Shown one piece after another: positions 17,498-26,836 of a stretch of DNA of 64,000 nt. Under the pieces are notes generated by a model. The model was given only the letters and a program-made list of their open reading frames with translations, was not told the origin of the DNA and did not search any database. Each line of letters starts with the position of its first letter. Positions within the stretch are counted from its first letter, which is position 1. Made by a program: the position numbers and the translations under genes. Origin of the DNA: Clostridiales bacterium UBA1775 (GTDB lineage: Bacteria; Bacillota; Clostridia; Monoglobales; Firm-18); contig DCGP01000032.1 in the NCBI GenBank assembly GCA_002314595.1, positions 1 to 64,000 on the forward strand, given 5' to 3'.

Positions 17498-18521
17498 TAA
17501 GATAGAAATAAGAGATTGCATAAAATATCGTGGCGAAATGTATGGAATAACAGCAATATTGATTATTCTATATCACCTTTCAAAACGAGTGGGAGTTCCA
17601 ATATTATTTAGGTTTAAACTCTTTCATGCCATAGCAATGTATGGTAGCTTTGGTGTAGAAGTATTTTTGCTTTTATCCGTAATTGGTTTATTTAGGTCGA
17701 TGTCTAAAAACTCCGTTAAGCAGTTTTATATAAATCGTATAAAACATGTTGCTATACCATTTTTAATAATGGCAATTCCATTTTTTGCTTGGAGTAATTT
17801 TATAGCTTCTAACAAGGGTATACTTAACTTTTTGTTAGATGTAAGCACATTGAATTTTTGGGTTAATCCAAGTAGCTATATTATATGGTATGTACCGTTT
17901 ACTGTTGTACTTTATATAATTTTTCCGTTGCTTTATAAATTGGACCAAAAGACAAGACACATCAGTAATTTGGTAATAATATTGTTGGTAATCGTTGTAG
18001 AAGCAATACTTATAAAAAATCAAGTGTCTCTTTTAGATGATAGGCTTGAAAAAGCGCTTTCCAGAATACCAATGTGTGTGGCAGGGATTTGGCTTGCACC
18101 GGTATTTTTAAGTGATAAAAAATTTGGGGTTAAAACAATAATTATCAACATTTTAGCTTTGCTTGTATGTTTTTATTGCAGGGTAAAAATGCCGGCGACT
18201 TTAATTCCTTTCGGTGCAAAATATTTGTACGGAATAATGGCAATATGTTCAATAATAATTTACGGAATATTTAGAGAACTAATATGCAAGAATCTAAAAA
18301 TATTTAACTTATTTAAGTGGTTGGGTACTCTTTCGCTTGAAATATATGTTATTCATATTATCATTATAAAAGGCATTCTTGACTTTTATAATGTATATAA
18401 ATATTTGCATAGTGCAGTTTGGTATGTTATTATAATATTAGCAACCATTGGTATTTCATACGGGTTAAGTAAGTTGTATAAGAAAATTATAGAGAAGGTA
18501 GAAATCAAATATTTCTGTTAA
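17475..18521 (+). CDS. Acyltransferase family 3 protein
   Basis: A 348-residue membrane protein with about ten hydrophobic helices. The first helix region has EMYGITAILIILYHLS with a conserved His near residue 34, and the last part has LEIYVIHII, as in OafA-like O-acyltransferases. The ATG at 17475 (RBS-like GGTGAAG upstream) overlaps TagD by 23 bases. An ATG at 17538 is a possible shorter start, and the farther in-frame start at 17340 lies deep in TagD and is unlikely. It is the second acyltransferase of the cluster and is intact. Confidence 0.85.
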   Translation: MPKRIFHNKIEIRDCIKYRGEMYGITAILIILYHLSKRVGVPILFRFKLFHAIAMYGSFGVEVFLLLSVIGLFRSMSKNSVKQFYINRIKHVAIPFLIMAIPFFAWSNFIASNKGILNFLLDVSTLNFWVNPSSYIIWYVPFTVVLYIIFPLLYKLDQKTRHISNLVIILLVIVVEAILIKNQVSLLDDRLEKALSRIPMCVAGIWLAPVFLSDKKFGVKTIIINILALLVCFYCRVKMPATLIPFGAKYLYGIMAICSIIIYGIFRELICKNLKIFNLFKWLGTLSLEIYVIHIIIIKGILDFYNVYKYLHSAVWYVIIILATIGISYGLSKLYKKIIEKVEIKYFC

Positions 18522-18556
18522 TGAAATTTGGTAGAAATAGTTTAAAATAAAAACTT

Positions 18557-18577
18557 ATGCTACAAAGTTAGCATTTT
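18557..18577 (+). terminator. Possible weak terminator or attenuator
   Basis: ATGCTA (18557-18562) pairs with TAGCAT (18569-18574) around a six-base loop and leads into TTTTAAT. The stem is short and AT-rich. It lies in the 79-base gap between the acyltransferase and the PdxA-like gene, the widest gap inside the cluster. No separate promoter was seen after it, so it may only reduce read-through. Confidence 0.35.
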
Positions 18578-18600
18578 AATATTTAAGGAGTTGAAATTAA

Positions 18601-19644
18601 ATGTCATCAAAAAGAATGATAATTGGTTTAACAATGGGAGACCCGGCAGGTATTGGTGCAGAAATAACTGTCAAATCACTAAATGTAAAGGAAGTATATG
18701 AAAAATGTATTCCGGTTGTAATAGGTGATTATGAAGCACTTAAAGACGCAGTTAATTTTTGTAAGTTAGACCTTAAACTTAACGAAATAAAAAAACCATC
18801 TGAGGCAAAGGGCGAATTTGGCGTAATTGATTTTATCAATTTAGGAATGTTAAAGCCAAATGGTTGGGAGTATAAAAAGCCACAAGCACTATGTGGTGAT
18901 GCGTCTTTTCAATATATAGTTTATGCAATTAAGCTTGCTATGGACCACGAAATTGAGGCTGTAATCACTGCACCAATTAACAAAGAGGCATTACATATGG
19001 GTGGCCATAATTATAGTGGACACACTGAGATATTTGCAGAATATACAAACACACCAAAATACGGTATGATGCTTGCAAGTGGGGATTTAAGAGTTATTCA
19101 CGTTTCAACTCATTGTTCACTTAGGGAAGCGTGTGAAAGAACAAAAAAGGCACGTGTGCTTGAAGTTATTCGCTTGGCAAAACGAGGTTGCGAATTGTTA
19201 GGGCTAAAAGACCCATCAATTGGTGTTTCCGGTTTAAACCCTCATTCATCTGAAAATGGTTTGTTTGGCGACGAAGAAGAAAAGGAAATTATTCCTGCAA
19301 TTGAGGAAGCTCGTAAGGAAGGTATTAACGTTACAGGCCCCGTACCACCGGATACAGTATTTGTAAAATGTATGGGTGGACAGTTTGACATTGTTGTAGC
19401 AATGTATCACGACCAAGGTCATATTCCACTTAAACTTTCAGGCTTTAAAATGGACCCCGAAACAAATGCTTATACAACGATGAGTGGTATTAACTGCACA
19501 ATTGGTTTGCCGATTATTCGTTCATCGGTTGACCATGGCACAGCCTATGGCAAGGCAGGGGAAGGCAGAGCAAACGAAGAAAGTATGTTAGACGCAATCT
19601 ATGCAGGTATAGAAATGTCTAAAAATATGTTTGGAGATAAGTAA
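18601..19644 (+). CDS. PdxA-family 4-phospho-hydroxyacid dehydrogenase
   Basis: A 347-residue NAD-dependent, metal-binding oxidative decarboxylase. It starts with GLTMGDPAGIGAE and has TAPINKEALHMGGHNYSGHTE near 120, a metal His in HVSTHC, GLNPHS, and a second metal site in YHDQGHIP. Family members are PdxA (4-phosphohydroxy-L-threonine in vitamin B6 synthesis) and PdxA2 (D-threonate- or D-erythronate-4-phosphate). No other B6 gene is nearby, and it abuts an ATP-grasp gene inside a polysaccharide cluster. A role on a four-carbon hydroxyacid phosphate for a surface substituent is therefore suggested. The exact substrate cannot be read from sequence. Confidence 0.9.
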   Translation: MSSKRMIIGLTMGDPAGIGAEITVKSLNVKEVYEKCIPVVIGDYEALKDAVNFCKLDLKLNEIKKPSEAKGEFGVIDFINLGMLKPNGWEYKKPQALCGDASFQYIVYAIKLAMDHEIEAVITAPINKEALHMGGHNYSGHTEIFAEYTNTPKYGMMLASGDLRVIHVSTHCSLREACERTKKARVLEVIRLAKRGCELLGLKDPSIGVSGLNPHSSENGLFGDEEEKEIIPAIEEARKEGINVTGPVPPDTVFVKCMGGQFDIVVAMYHDQGHIPLKLSGFKMDPETNAYTTMSGINCTIGLPIIRSSVDHGTAYGKAGEGRANEESMLDAIYAGIEMSKNMFGDK

Positions 19645-20718
19645 ATGAATATAAAATCAGTTATTAGAAGTGCACTAAACAAACGCAAGGTTAACAGCTT
19701 CAAAAAGATGGTACTTAATTATCATCACGATGTTACAAATCTTGAAAAAAGCAAAGATAATGATTTTAGAAAGCAAGGTTTTTCATTTAGTGAAAGTGCA
19801 ATTTTTAATTTAAAAGTTAATAATTATAAGGAATATATTACAACTTGGGAATCTTATCAACCAAGGTTTCAAAAAAATGAATATTCAATATTATCTGATA
19901 ATAAATATCTGTTTTATATGACATTTGGTAAATATATTAAAACCCCGGCTGTCTATGGAATTATTAGAAATGGCAAGGTAATTGGTGTTGAAAAAGCAGA
20001 TTTAGTTGCAGAAAAGTTATATTCGTTCATTATTGAGAATAACGGTGCTGTAATTAAAGATGCAACAGGTTCGGACGGATTTGATGTATACGTATTAAAA
20101 GTTGTTGATGACAAAATAATATATAAGGGCAATGAAATAGATAAAGAAAGCCTTGATAAAATTGTTTCAAAATTTCAAAATGGTATCATTCAAGAAATTA
20201 TTAAGCAAGGGGAGTTTGAAAACGCTATTTTCCCAAACAGCGTAAATACAGTTAGGGTTATTTCAGTTAAGAAAAAGGACTCTGACGAACATGAAATAAT
20301 AGGTGCATTGCAGAGAATAGGTAACAAAACCAGTGAGCCTGTTGATAATTTCAATCAGGGTGGTGGAAGCGCTCTAATCGATATTAAAACAGGTAAAATC
20401 GGAAAAATGACAACAGTGTTTTCAGTTGATGAAAACAATAACAGAATTTTTTATTCCAATCACCCTGATACAGGGGCACAAATTGAAAATCAAGTTGTTC
20501 CTAATTGGGATAAACTATCAAAGGTAGTTGCTGAAATAACAAGTAAGCTTCCGTTTTTCAAATACATCGCTTGGGATTTTGTTGTCCAAGACGATGGTTT
20601 TGCACTGATAGAAATAAATATGAAGTCATCACTTAATGTATTTCAGATTCATGGTGGTCTTCGTAATGAATATTTAGGAAAAAAATATCGTGAATACGGA
20701 TATATTAAAAATAATTAA
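19645..20718 (+). CDS. Sugar-transfer-associated ATP-grasp protein
   Basis: A 357-residue protein whose C-terminal two thirds look like the ATP-grasp fold of the sugar-transfer group. TVRVISVKKK leads into the domain, then FNQGGGSALIDIKTGKIG near 230 and WDFVVQDDGFALIEINMKSS near 310, where the acidic metal ligands sit. ATP-grasp enzymes join a carboxylate to an amine or hydroxyl through an acyl-phosphate. Its ATG begins directly after the PdxA-like stop, so the two are surely co-translated. It may attach an amino acid or hydroxyacid to the polymer; this is inference. Confidence 0.82.
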   Translation: MNIKSVIRSALNKRKVNSFKKMVLNYHHDVTNLEKSKDNDFRKQGFSFSESAIFNLKVNNYKEYITTWESYQPRFQKNEYSILSDNKYLFYMTFGKYIKTPAVYGIIRNGKVIGVEKADLVAEKLYSFIIENNGAVIKDATGSDGFDVYVLKVVDDKIIYKGNEIDKESLDKIVSKFQNGIIQEIIKQGEFENAIFPNSVNTVRVISVKKKDSDEHEIIGALQRIGNKTSEPVDNFNQGGGSALIDIKTGKIGKMTTVFSVDENNNRIFYSNHPDTGAQIENQVVPNWDKLSKVVAEITSKLPFFKYIAWDFVVQDDGFALIEINMKSSLNVFQIHGGLRNEYLGKKYREYGYIKNN

Positions 20719-20727
20719 GGTGAAAAA

Positions 20728-22176
20728 ATGAGCGAAGAAAATTTAGGCAAAAAAACGGTAGGTGGCGTATTTTGGCTGCTTATGGAAAGAATATGTGCAC
20801 AGCTTGTAAGCTTTGGTGTATCCATAATACTTGCAAGGCTACTGCTTCCAAAAGAATATGGAATTATTGCTATCGTAACTGTTTTTATTACAATTTTAAA
20901 TGTACTTGTTACAGGGGGCTTTTCAACCTCATTGGTGCAAAAAAAGGATGCCGATGATTTGGATTTCAGTTCTGTAATGTACTTTGGGTTGGTAATAGCA
21001 ATTATAGCATATATAATATTGTATTTTACCTCTCCGATTATAAATAAATATTATCAATATGACCAATTAACTCCGGTACTTAGGGTTATGGGCTTACAGA
21101 TAATTATTGCGTCGGTTAAGTCGGTATATTCAGCGTTACTAACTAAAAGAATGCAGTTTAAAAAATTCTTTTGGGCAACATTTATCGGCACAGCAATTTC
21201 AGCAGTGGTAAGTATTTTTATGGCTTACAAGGGCTTCGGAGTATGGGCATTAGTTGCTCAATATCTTGTTAACAATACCATAGATACTATTATTTTGGGC
21301 TTTGTTGTTAATTGGGTTCCTAAATTTAAAGTATCAATAGAAAGATTAAAAGGGCTTATATCTTTTGGTTGGAAGGTTCTTGTTTCATCACTTATTGATA
21401 CAGTATATAATGATATAAGAAGCCTTATTATAGGTGTTAAATATTCAGCAGCCGATCTTGCATTCTTTAATAGAGGTAAGCAGTTTCCCGACCTTATTAT
21501 TAACAACATTAGCGTTTCAATAAGCAGTGCTATTTTCCCTGCACTTTCCGAAAAGCAGGACGAAAAAGAAAAGGTTAGGTATCTTACAAGCACTACAATG
21601 AAAATGACTTCGTACATAATTATGCCACTTATGTTTGGGCTTGCAGTTATAGCAGAACCATTTGTTAAGCTTTTGCTAACAGATAAGTGGTTGCCTTGCG
21701 TACCATTTTTAAGAATATTGTGCTTTAACGGTGCGCTAATGCCGTTACAGTCAGCAAATGTCCAAGCAATTTTAGCATTAGGCAGAAGTGATATAAACAT
21801 CAAATTAAACATTCTTAAAAAGGGATTAGGGTTATTATTTGTTATAGTATCATCTCAAATTAGTGTTATTGCAATGGCATATGCAGGAATGATAACAGGG
21901 GTATTGTGTTTGATTATCAATGCATATCCAAACAAAGATTTATTTGGATATAGCTTTAAAGACCAAATTTTAGACATACTTCCGTATGTAATTATGTCTG
22001 CCGTAATGAGCGCTTGTGTATGGTGGATACAATACCTGCCAATCTCACCTATGCTTCAAATAATTATGCAGGTTGCAATTGGTGGAATAATCTATATTTT
22101 AATTTCTTTCATATTTAAGATTGAATGTTTTGCAAGGTTATTAACCATCGGCAAAGGCTTTTTAAAGAGAAAATAA
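20728..22176 (+). CDS. Wzx-like polysaccharide flippase (MOP superfamily)
   Basis: A 482-residue membrane protein with about 14 hydrophobic helices and the N-terminal stretch VFWLLMERICAQLVSFGVSI. Residues ILARLLLPKEYGI near 36-48 are typical of WzxC-like oligosaccharide flippases. It moves undecaprenyl-linked repeat units to the outer face for polymerisation by the EpsG-like protein. It starts with a GGTGA ribosome site nine bases after the ATP-grasp gene. Confidence 0.93.
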   Translation: MSEENLGKKTVGGVFWLLMERICAQLVSFGVSIILARLLLPKEYGIIAIVTVFITILNVLVTGGFSTSLVQKKDADDLDFSSVMYFGLVIAIIAYIILYFTSPIINKYYQYDQLTPVLRVMGLQIIIASVKSVYSALLTKRMQFKKFFWATFIGTAISAVVSIFMAYKGFGVWALVAQYLVNNTIDTIILGFVVNWVPKFKVSIERLKGLISFGWKVLVSSLIDTVYNDIRSLIIGVKYSAADLAFFNRGKQFPDLIINNISVSISSAIFPALSEKQDEKEKVRYLTSTTMKMTSYIIMPLMFGLAVIAEPFVKLLLTDKWLPCVPFLRILCFNGALMPLQSANVQAILALGRSDINIKLNILKKGLGLLFVIVSSQISVIAMAYAGMITGVLCLIINAYPNKDLFGYSFKDQILDILPYVIMSAVMSACVWWIQYLPISPMLQIIMQVAIGGIIYILISFIFKIECFARLLTIGKGFLKRK

Positions 22177-22207
22177 TTTTTAGAAATATATTTAAGGAGT
22201 GAAGTAA

Positions 22208-23254
22208 ATGTCATTGTTCAAAGACAAAACATTATTGATTACAGGAGGAACCGGTTCTTTTGGTAATGCAGTTTTAAACAGATTTTTAAAAACTGACATA
22301 GGTGAAATCAGAGTTTTCTCACGTGACGAAAAAAAGCAAGACGATATGCGTCATGACTTTCAAGCAAAAATGCCTGAATATGCAGATAAAATTAAATTTT
22401 ACATAGGAGATGTCCGTAATTTAAACTCAGTTAAAAATGCTATGCACGGTGTAGATTATATCTTCCATGCAGCAGCATTAAAGCAAGTGCCGTCATGCGA
22501 ATTTTTTCCAATGGAAGCAGTTCAAACAAACGTAATCGGTACAGATAACGTGCTAACAGCAGCTATTGATGAAGGTGTTGAATGTGTAATTTGCTTGTCT
22601 ACCGATAAGGCAGCATATCCTATTAACGCAATGGGAATTTCAAAGGCATTAGAGGAAAGAGTTGCAGTTGCAAAGTCAAGAACAACTAACAAAACTAAGA
22701 TTTGTTGCACAAGGTACGGTAATGTTATGTGTTCACGTGGTTCAGTTATTCCGCTATGGATTGATCAAATTAAGAACGGACAACCTATTACAATTACAGA
22801 AGGCAGTATGACAAGATTTATTATGTCTCTTGACGAGGCAGTTGACCTTGTTGTCTTTGCATTTGAACATGGTGAAAACGGTGATATTCTTGTTCAAAAA
22901 GCACCGGCTTGCACAATTAAAACACAAGCCGAAGCAGTTAGCGAAATTTTCGGAGGAGATAAGGATAAAATCAAAGTTATCGGTATTCGTCATGGTGAAA
23001 AAATGTACGAAACATTACTTACAAACGAAGAATGCCTAAGTGCAGTTGATATGGGAGACTTCTATCGTGTTCCGGCTGACACTCGTGATTTAAACTACGA
23101 TAACTATTTTAGTAACGGAAGCGAAGAAAGAGTTAAATTAAGTGAATTTGACTCCAATAACACAACATTGTTAGATGTTGAACAAGTAAAAGAAAAAATT
23201 CTTAAATTAGAATATATCCAAGACGAAATAAAAAAGATGAAGCAAGGCAAATAA
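22208..23254 (+). CDS. capE: UDP-GlcNAc 4,6-dehydratase/5-epimerase (CapE/FnlA type)
   Basis: A 348-residue extended SDR enzyme. The NAD loop GGTGSFG is at 13-19, the LSTDKA segment holds the catalytic Ser/Thr and Asp-Lys, and the usual Tyr-x3-Lys is replaced by Met142-x3-Lys146 (AMGISK), the hallmark of the CapE/FlaA1/PseB dehydratases. It turns UDP-GlcNAc into the 4-keto-6-deoxy-L-arabino sugar, the first step to UDP-N-acetyl-L-fucosamine. CapF and CapG homologues follow at 24440 and 25652, which supports this branch rather than pseudaminic acid. Confidence 0.93.
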   Translation: MSLFKDKTLLITGGTGSFGNAVLNRFLKTDIGEIRVFSRDEKKQDDMRHDFQAKMPEYADKIKFYIGDVRNLNSVKNAMHGVDYIFHAAALKQVPSCEFFPMEAVQTNVIGTDNVLTAAIDEGVECVICLSTDKAAYPINAMGISKALEERVAVAKSRTTNKTKICCTRYGNVMCSRGSVIPLWIDQIKNGQPITITEGSMTRFIMSLDEAVDLVVFAFEHGENGDILVQKAPACTIKTQAEAVSEIFGGDKDKIKVIGIRHGEKMYETLLTNEECLSAVDMGDFYRVPADTRDLNYDNYFSNGSEERVKLSEFDSNNTTLLDVEQVKEKILKLEYIQDEIKKMKQGK

Positions 23255-23276
23255 TCAAAAAAAGTAGGGAAGTAAA

Positions 23277-24443
23277 ATGGATATCAGTCAGTATGAAAAA
23301 CAACTTTTAAAATTGATTAAATGTTCTGTTTTAGATGATGACAATATTGAAATACCACAGGAAATTGACACCAATAAGTTAATAGAAATTGCATCATTAC
23401 ACAAGGTTTCTAACATTATTTATCCACTTTTGGCATCAAAAAAATTGGATAATAACAGGCTACTTGTAGACTATAACCTTACGGCAATAATTGAGTCCGA
23501 ACAAAACAAGTACCTTGAAAAGATAAAAGAACGTTTTGAAAATGCAAAAATTCGATTTGTCTGTATGAAAGGTGCTCATTTAAGAACATTGTATCCAAAG
23601 CAATATATGAGGTTTTCGTCGGATTTAGACATATTTGTAGATGATGAAAATACGGATAAAGTTAAGGAAATAATGATTGATTTGGGCTTTACGGGCGAAA
23701 GATTTAGCCACGAAATGCAAGATGATTCTTATATTATCGGCAAATTTGTTCATATAGAAATTCATAGGAAGCTTATTTCAAACAAATGCCCTTGGGACGA
23801 AAAGTGCCAGGATATTGTTAATCGCTTAGTTCCAAAGTCAGAAAATAGCTATGAATATGTAATGACAGATGAAGATTTTTATCTTTATATGTTAGGACAT
23901 ATGGCAAAGCATATGAAGTATACCGGCTTTGGAATTCGAATGGTAGTTGACGTATGGGTTTATTTGCTAAAATTAAAAGATAAGCTTGACAGAAATCTAT
24001 TAAATGATAGGTTAAAAGAATGTGGTCTTTATACATTTGACAAGGAAATTTTAAGGTTGATTGACTTTTGGTTTAACGGTGAAAATCCAAGCAAAAAGAC
24101 AATTGAATTAAGCGACTACATTTTTTCAAGTGGTGTGTTCGGTAATATGGCGCAATATCTTGCAACAGAAATGGGAGATACCATAGAAAAAAACGGAAGT
24201 AAAACAAATGTTGTTGTTAAAAAGTTTAGAAAAGCAATGCTATTACCTTATCAAAATATGTGTCTTATATATCCGAATTTGTCAGGAAAAAAGCCATTGC
24301 TACCAATATATTGGGTGATTAGGGCATTTGATGTAATAATAAATAAAAAGGATAAAATTACTAAAATGTCAAAATCCTATGACAATGTAGATGTAAACTA
24401 TGCAAAACAAATATCAAAAATGAAAAAAGGATTGGGATTATGA
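23277..24443 (+). CDS. Uncharacterised nucleotidyltransferase-fold protein
   Basis: A 388-residue protein of the nucleotidyltransferase group sometimes found in polysaccharide loci (NTP_transf_5 type). The core motif CMKGAHLRTLYPKQYMRFSS is followed by DLDIFVDD, giving the metal acids Asp116 and Asp118. HIEIHRKL further on supplies the third acid. It is inserted between CapE and CapF and overlaps CapF by four bases, so it is expressed with the FucNAc pathway. No reaction is known to me for this group; nucleotide or phospho-group transfer is the fold-based guess. Confidence 0.78.
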   Translation: MDISQYEKQLLKLIKCSVLDDDNIEIPQEIDTNKLIEIASLHKVSNIIYPLLASKKLDNNRLLVDYNLTAIIESEQNKYLEKIKERFENAKIRFVCMKGAHLRTLYPKQYMRFSSDLDIFVDDENTDKVKEIMIDLGFTGERFSHEMQDDSYIIGKFVHIEIHRKLISNKCPWDEKCQDIVNRLVPKSENSYEYVMTDEDFYLYMLGHMAKHMKYTGFGIRMVVDVWVYLLKLKDKLDRNLLNDRLKECGLYTFDKEILRLIDFWFNGENPSKKTIELSDYIFSSGVFGNMAQYLATEMGDTIEKNGSKTNVVVKKFRKAMLLPYQNMCLIYPNLSGKKPLLPIYWVIRAFDVIINKKDKITKMSKSYDNVDVNYAKQISKMKKGLGL

Positions 24444-25588
24444 TAATATTAGTTACAGGTGCAAAGGGATTTGTTGGGAAAAATCTTGTAGAGTCTCTTA
24501 AAAACATTAAGGACGGAAAAGATAAAACAAAAAATATTGTTATAGATGAAATTTTAGAATATGATGTTGATACGCCAAAGGAAATGTTAGATGAATATTG
24601 TCAAAAAGCAGAATTTGTATTTCATTTGGCAGGTGTAAATCGTCCAAAGGATACAAGTGAATATATGGAAAACAATTTTGGATTTACATCAGAGCTTTTG
24701 GGTTGTCTTAAAAAGTACAAAAACAAAGCACCAATTATGATTTCATCATCTATTCAAGCTGCTTTGGACAATCCATATGGATTATCAAAAAAAGCAGGAG
24801 AAGACTTGATATTTCAATATGGTAGCGAAAACAAAGTTAAAACTTTCGTGTATCGTTTTCCAAACCTATTCGGTAAATGGTGCAGACCAAACCTACACAG
24901 TGTAATTGCAACATTTTGCTACAATATTGCAAATGAGCTTGAAATTACGGTAAATGACAGAAGTCATGAATTAACATTGTGCTATATTGATGATGTAGTT
25001 GAGGAGCTTATTAAAGACTTAACAAATTGCGAAAATAGAAACGGAGAATATTGCTATGTTCCTGTAGAACATAATGTTTCATTAGGTGAAATTGCAGATT
25101 TGTTATACACGTTCCATAATCAACCAAAGAATTTGCTAATGCCCGAAATTCCAAATAACAGTTTTTCTAAAAAACTATATTCTACATATCTTTCATATTT
25201 ACCAAAGGAAAAGGCAAGCTTTCCTTTAAAAATGAATATTGATGACAGAGGAAGCTTCACAGAACTTCTAAAAACCGAAAAATGTGGACAATTTAGCGTA
25301 AATATTTCAAAACCGGGTATTACAAAGGGTCAACATTGGCATCATACAAAGTGGGAGTTTTTCATTGTTGTTTCAGGCAAAGGGCTTATTCAACAACGTA
25401 AAATCGGCACAGATGAGGTAATAGAATTTGAAGTGTCAGGCGAACATATAGAGGCAATACATATGTTACCGGGGTACACTCATAATATAATAAATCTTTC
25501 GAATACAGAAGATTTAGTTACAGTAATGTGGGCAAACGAATCATTTGACCCAAATCATCCCGATACATATTTTGAGGTTGTAAAATAA
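24440..25588 (+). CDS. capF: CapF/FnlB-type UDP-4-keto-sugar reductase with cupin domain
   Basis: A 382-residue two-domain enzyme. The N-terminal SDR domain starts VTGAKGFVGKNL and holds PYGLSKKAGEDL with the Tyr-x3-Lys. The C-terminal cupin domain from about residue 268 has RGSFTELLKT and GQHWHHTKWEFF with the metal histidines. In the FucNAc pathway the cupin epimerises C3 and the SDR domain reduces C4 with NADPH. The length and order are those of CapF. The ATG overlaps the preceding stop (ATGA). Confidence 0.93.
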   Translation: MIILVTGAKGFVGKNLVESLKNIKDGKDKTKNIVIDEILEYDVDTPKEMLDEYCQKAEFVFHLAGVNRPKDTSEYMENNFGFTSELLGCLKKYKNKAPIMISSSIQAALDNPYGLSKKAGEDLIFQYGSENKVKTFVYRFPNLFGKWCRPNLHSVIATFCYNIANELEITVNDRSHELTLCYIDDVVEELIKDLTNCENRNGEYCYVPVEHNVSLGEIADLLYTFHNQPKNLLMPEIPNNSFSKKLYSTYLSYLPKEKASFPLKMNIDDRGSFTELLKTEKCGQFSVNISKPGITKGQHWHHTKWEFFIVVSGKGLIQQRKIGTDEVIEFEVSGEHIEAIHMLPGYTHNIINLSNTEDLVTVMWANESFDPNHPDTYFEVVK

Positions 25589-25651
25589 ATATTCCGGGTT
25601 TCGGTTTGATAACAGAAAATAGGACATATCCTGTAAAGAAAGGTGAACAAA

Positions 25652-26836
25652 ATGGAAATAAGAACAGATTATAGCGATGTAAAATTTAAGGAAAACGGCA
25701 AATTAAAGCTGTTGATTATTGTTGGAACAAGACCTGAAATTATACGCCTTGGCGCAGTAATCACAAAGTGCAGAAGGTATTTTGATACAATTTTAGCACA
25801 TACAGGTCAAAACTATGACTACAATTTAAACGGAGTATTTTTCAAGGATTTAAACCTTGAAGCACCTGAGGTGTATATGGATGCTGTGGGTGATGATTTA
25901 GGCTCAACCGTTGGTAATATTATCAATTGCTCGTATAAGTTGATGAATCAAATCAAGCCTGATGCACTTTTAATATTAGGTGATACAAATTCTTGCTTGT
26001 CAGCAATCAGCGCAAAAAGATTGCATATTCCTATTTTCCATATGGAAGCAGGTAACAGATGTAAGGACGAATGCTTACCGGAGGAAACAAACAGAAGAAT
26101 TGTAGATGTTATTTCTGACGTTAATATGCCATATTCAGAGGCAGCTCGTAGGTATTTAATTGAAATGGGATTTCCAAAAAACAGGATTTACAAAACCGGC
26201 TCACCAATGGCAGAGGTTTTACACGAACATTTAGATGAATTTAAAAACAGTGAAATTCACAAAGAATTAGGACTTGAAAAGGGCAAATATATTTTGCTAT
26301 CAGCCCATCGTGAAGAAAATATTGATACTGAGGAAAACTTTGAATCACTATTTAATGCTATTAACCAAATGGCAGAAAAATACGATATGCCAATCTTGTA
26401 TTCTTGCCACCCAAGAAGCGAAAAAATGATTGAAAAAAGAGGGTTTAAACTTGATAAAAGGGTTATTAAGCACAAACCGCTTGGCTTTATAGATTATAAC
26501 TGCTTGCAAATGAACGCATTTTGTTGCGTATCCGACTCAGGAACCTTACCGGAGGAAAGCTCATTTTTCACATCAGTAGGTAATCCGTTCCCGGCAGTAT
26601 GTATCAGAACAAGTACAGAAAGACCGGAAGCAATGGACAAGGGTTGTTTTATTATTTCAGGCATTGATGAAAAGGGTTTGCTACAATCAGTAGAAACAGC
26701 AGTTTCAATGAATCAAAATGGTGATTTGGGCATACCTGTACCTGACTATGTTGAAGAAACGGTTTCAACAAAGGTTGTTAAAATTATTCAAAGTTATGTA
26801 GGCATAGTAAATAAGATGACTTGGAGAAAGAAATAA
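25652..26836 (+). CDS. capG: CapG/FnlC-type UDP-N-acetylfucosamine synthase (2-epimerase)
   Basis: A 394-residue member of the UDP-GlcNAc 2-epimerase family. It has VGTRPEIIRLG near the N-terminus, HTGQNYDYNLNGVFF, MEAGNRCKDECLPEETNRR, and a DSGTLPEESSF site near 300. It converts UDP-N-acetyl-L-pneumosamine to UDP-N-acetyl-L-fucosamine, the last step of the pathway begun by CapE and CapF. The ATG at 25652, six bases after AAAGGTG, is preferred to the GTG at 25643. The next gene overlaps its stop by one base. Confidence 0.92.
   Translation: MEIRTDYSDVKFKENGKLKLLIIVGTRPEIIRLGAVITKCRRYFDTILAHTGQNYDYNLNGVFFKDLNLEAPEVYMDAVGDDLGSTVGNIINCSYKLMNQIKPDALLILGDTNSCLSAISAKRLHIPIFHMEAGNRCKDECLPEETNRRIVDVISDVNMPYSEAARRYLIEMGFPKNRIYKTGSPMAEVLHEHLDEFKNSEIHKELGLEKGKYILLSAHREENIDTEENFESLFNAINQMAEKYDMPILYSCHPRSEKMIEKRGFKLDKRVIKHKPLGFIDYNCLQMNAFCCVSDSGTLPEESSFFTSVGNPFPAVCIRTSTERPEAMDKGCFIISGIDEKGLLQSVETAVSMNQNGDLGIPVPDYVEETVSTKVVKIIQSYVGIVNKMTWRKK

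Noticed and set aside
21258..21812. Minus-strand reading frame of 184 codons opposite the flippase
   Set aside because: It is antisense to the Wzx-like gene and its protein is low-complexity Ser/Leu-rich, as expected from a shadow.
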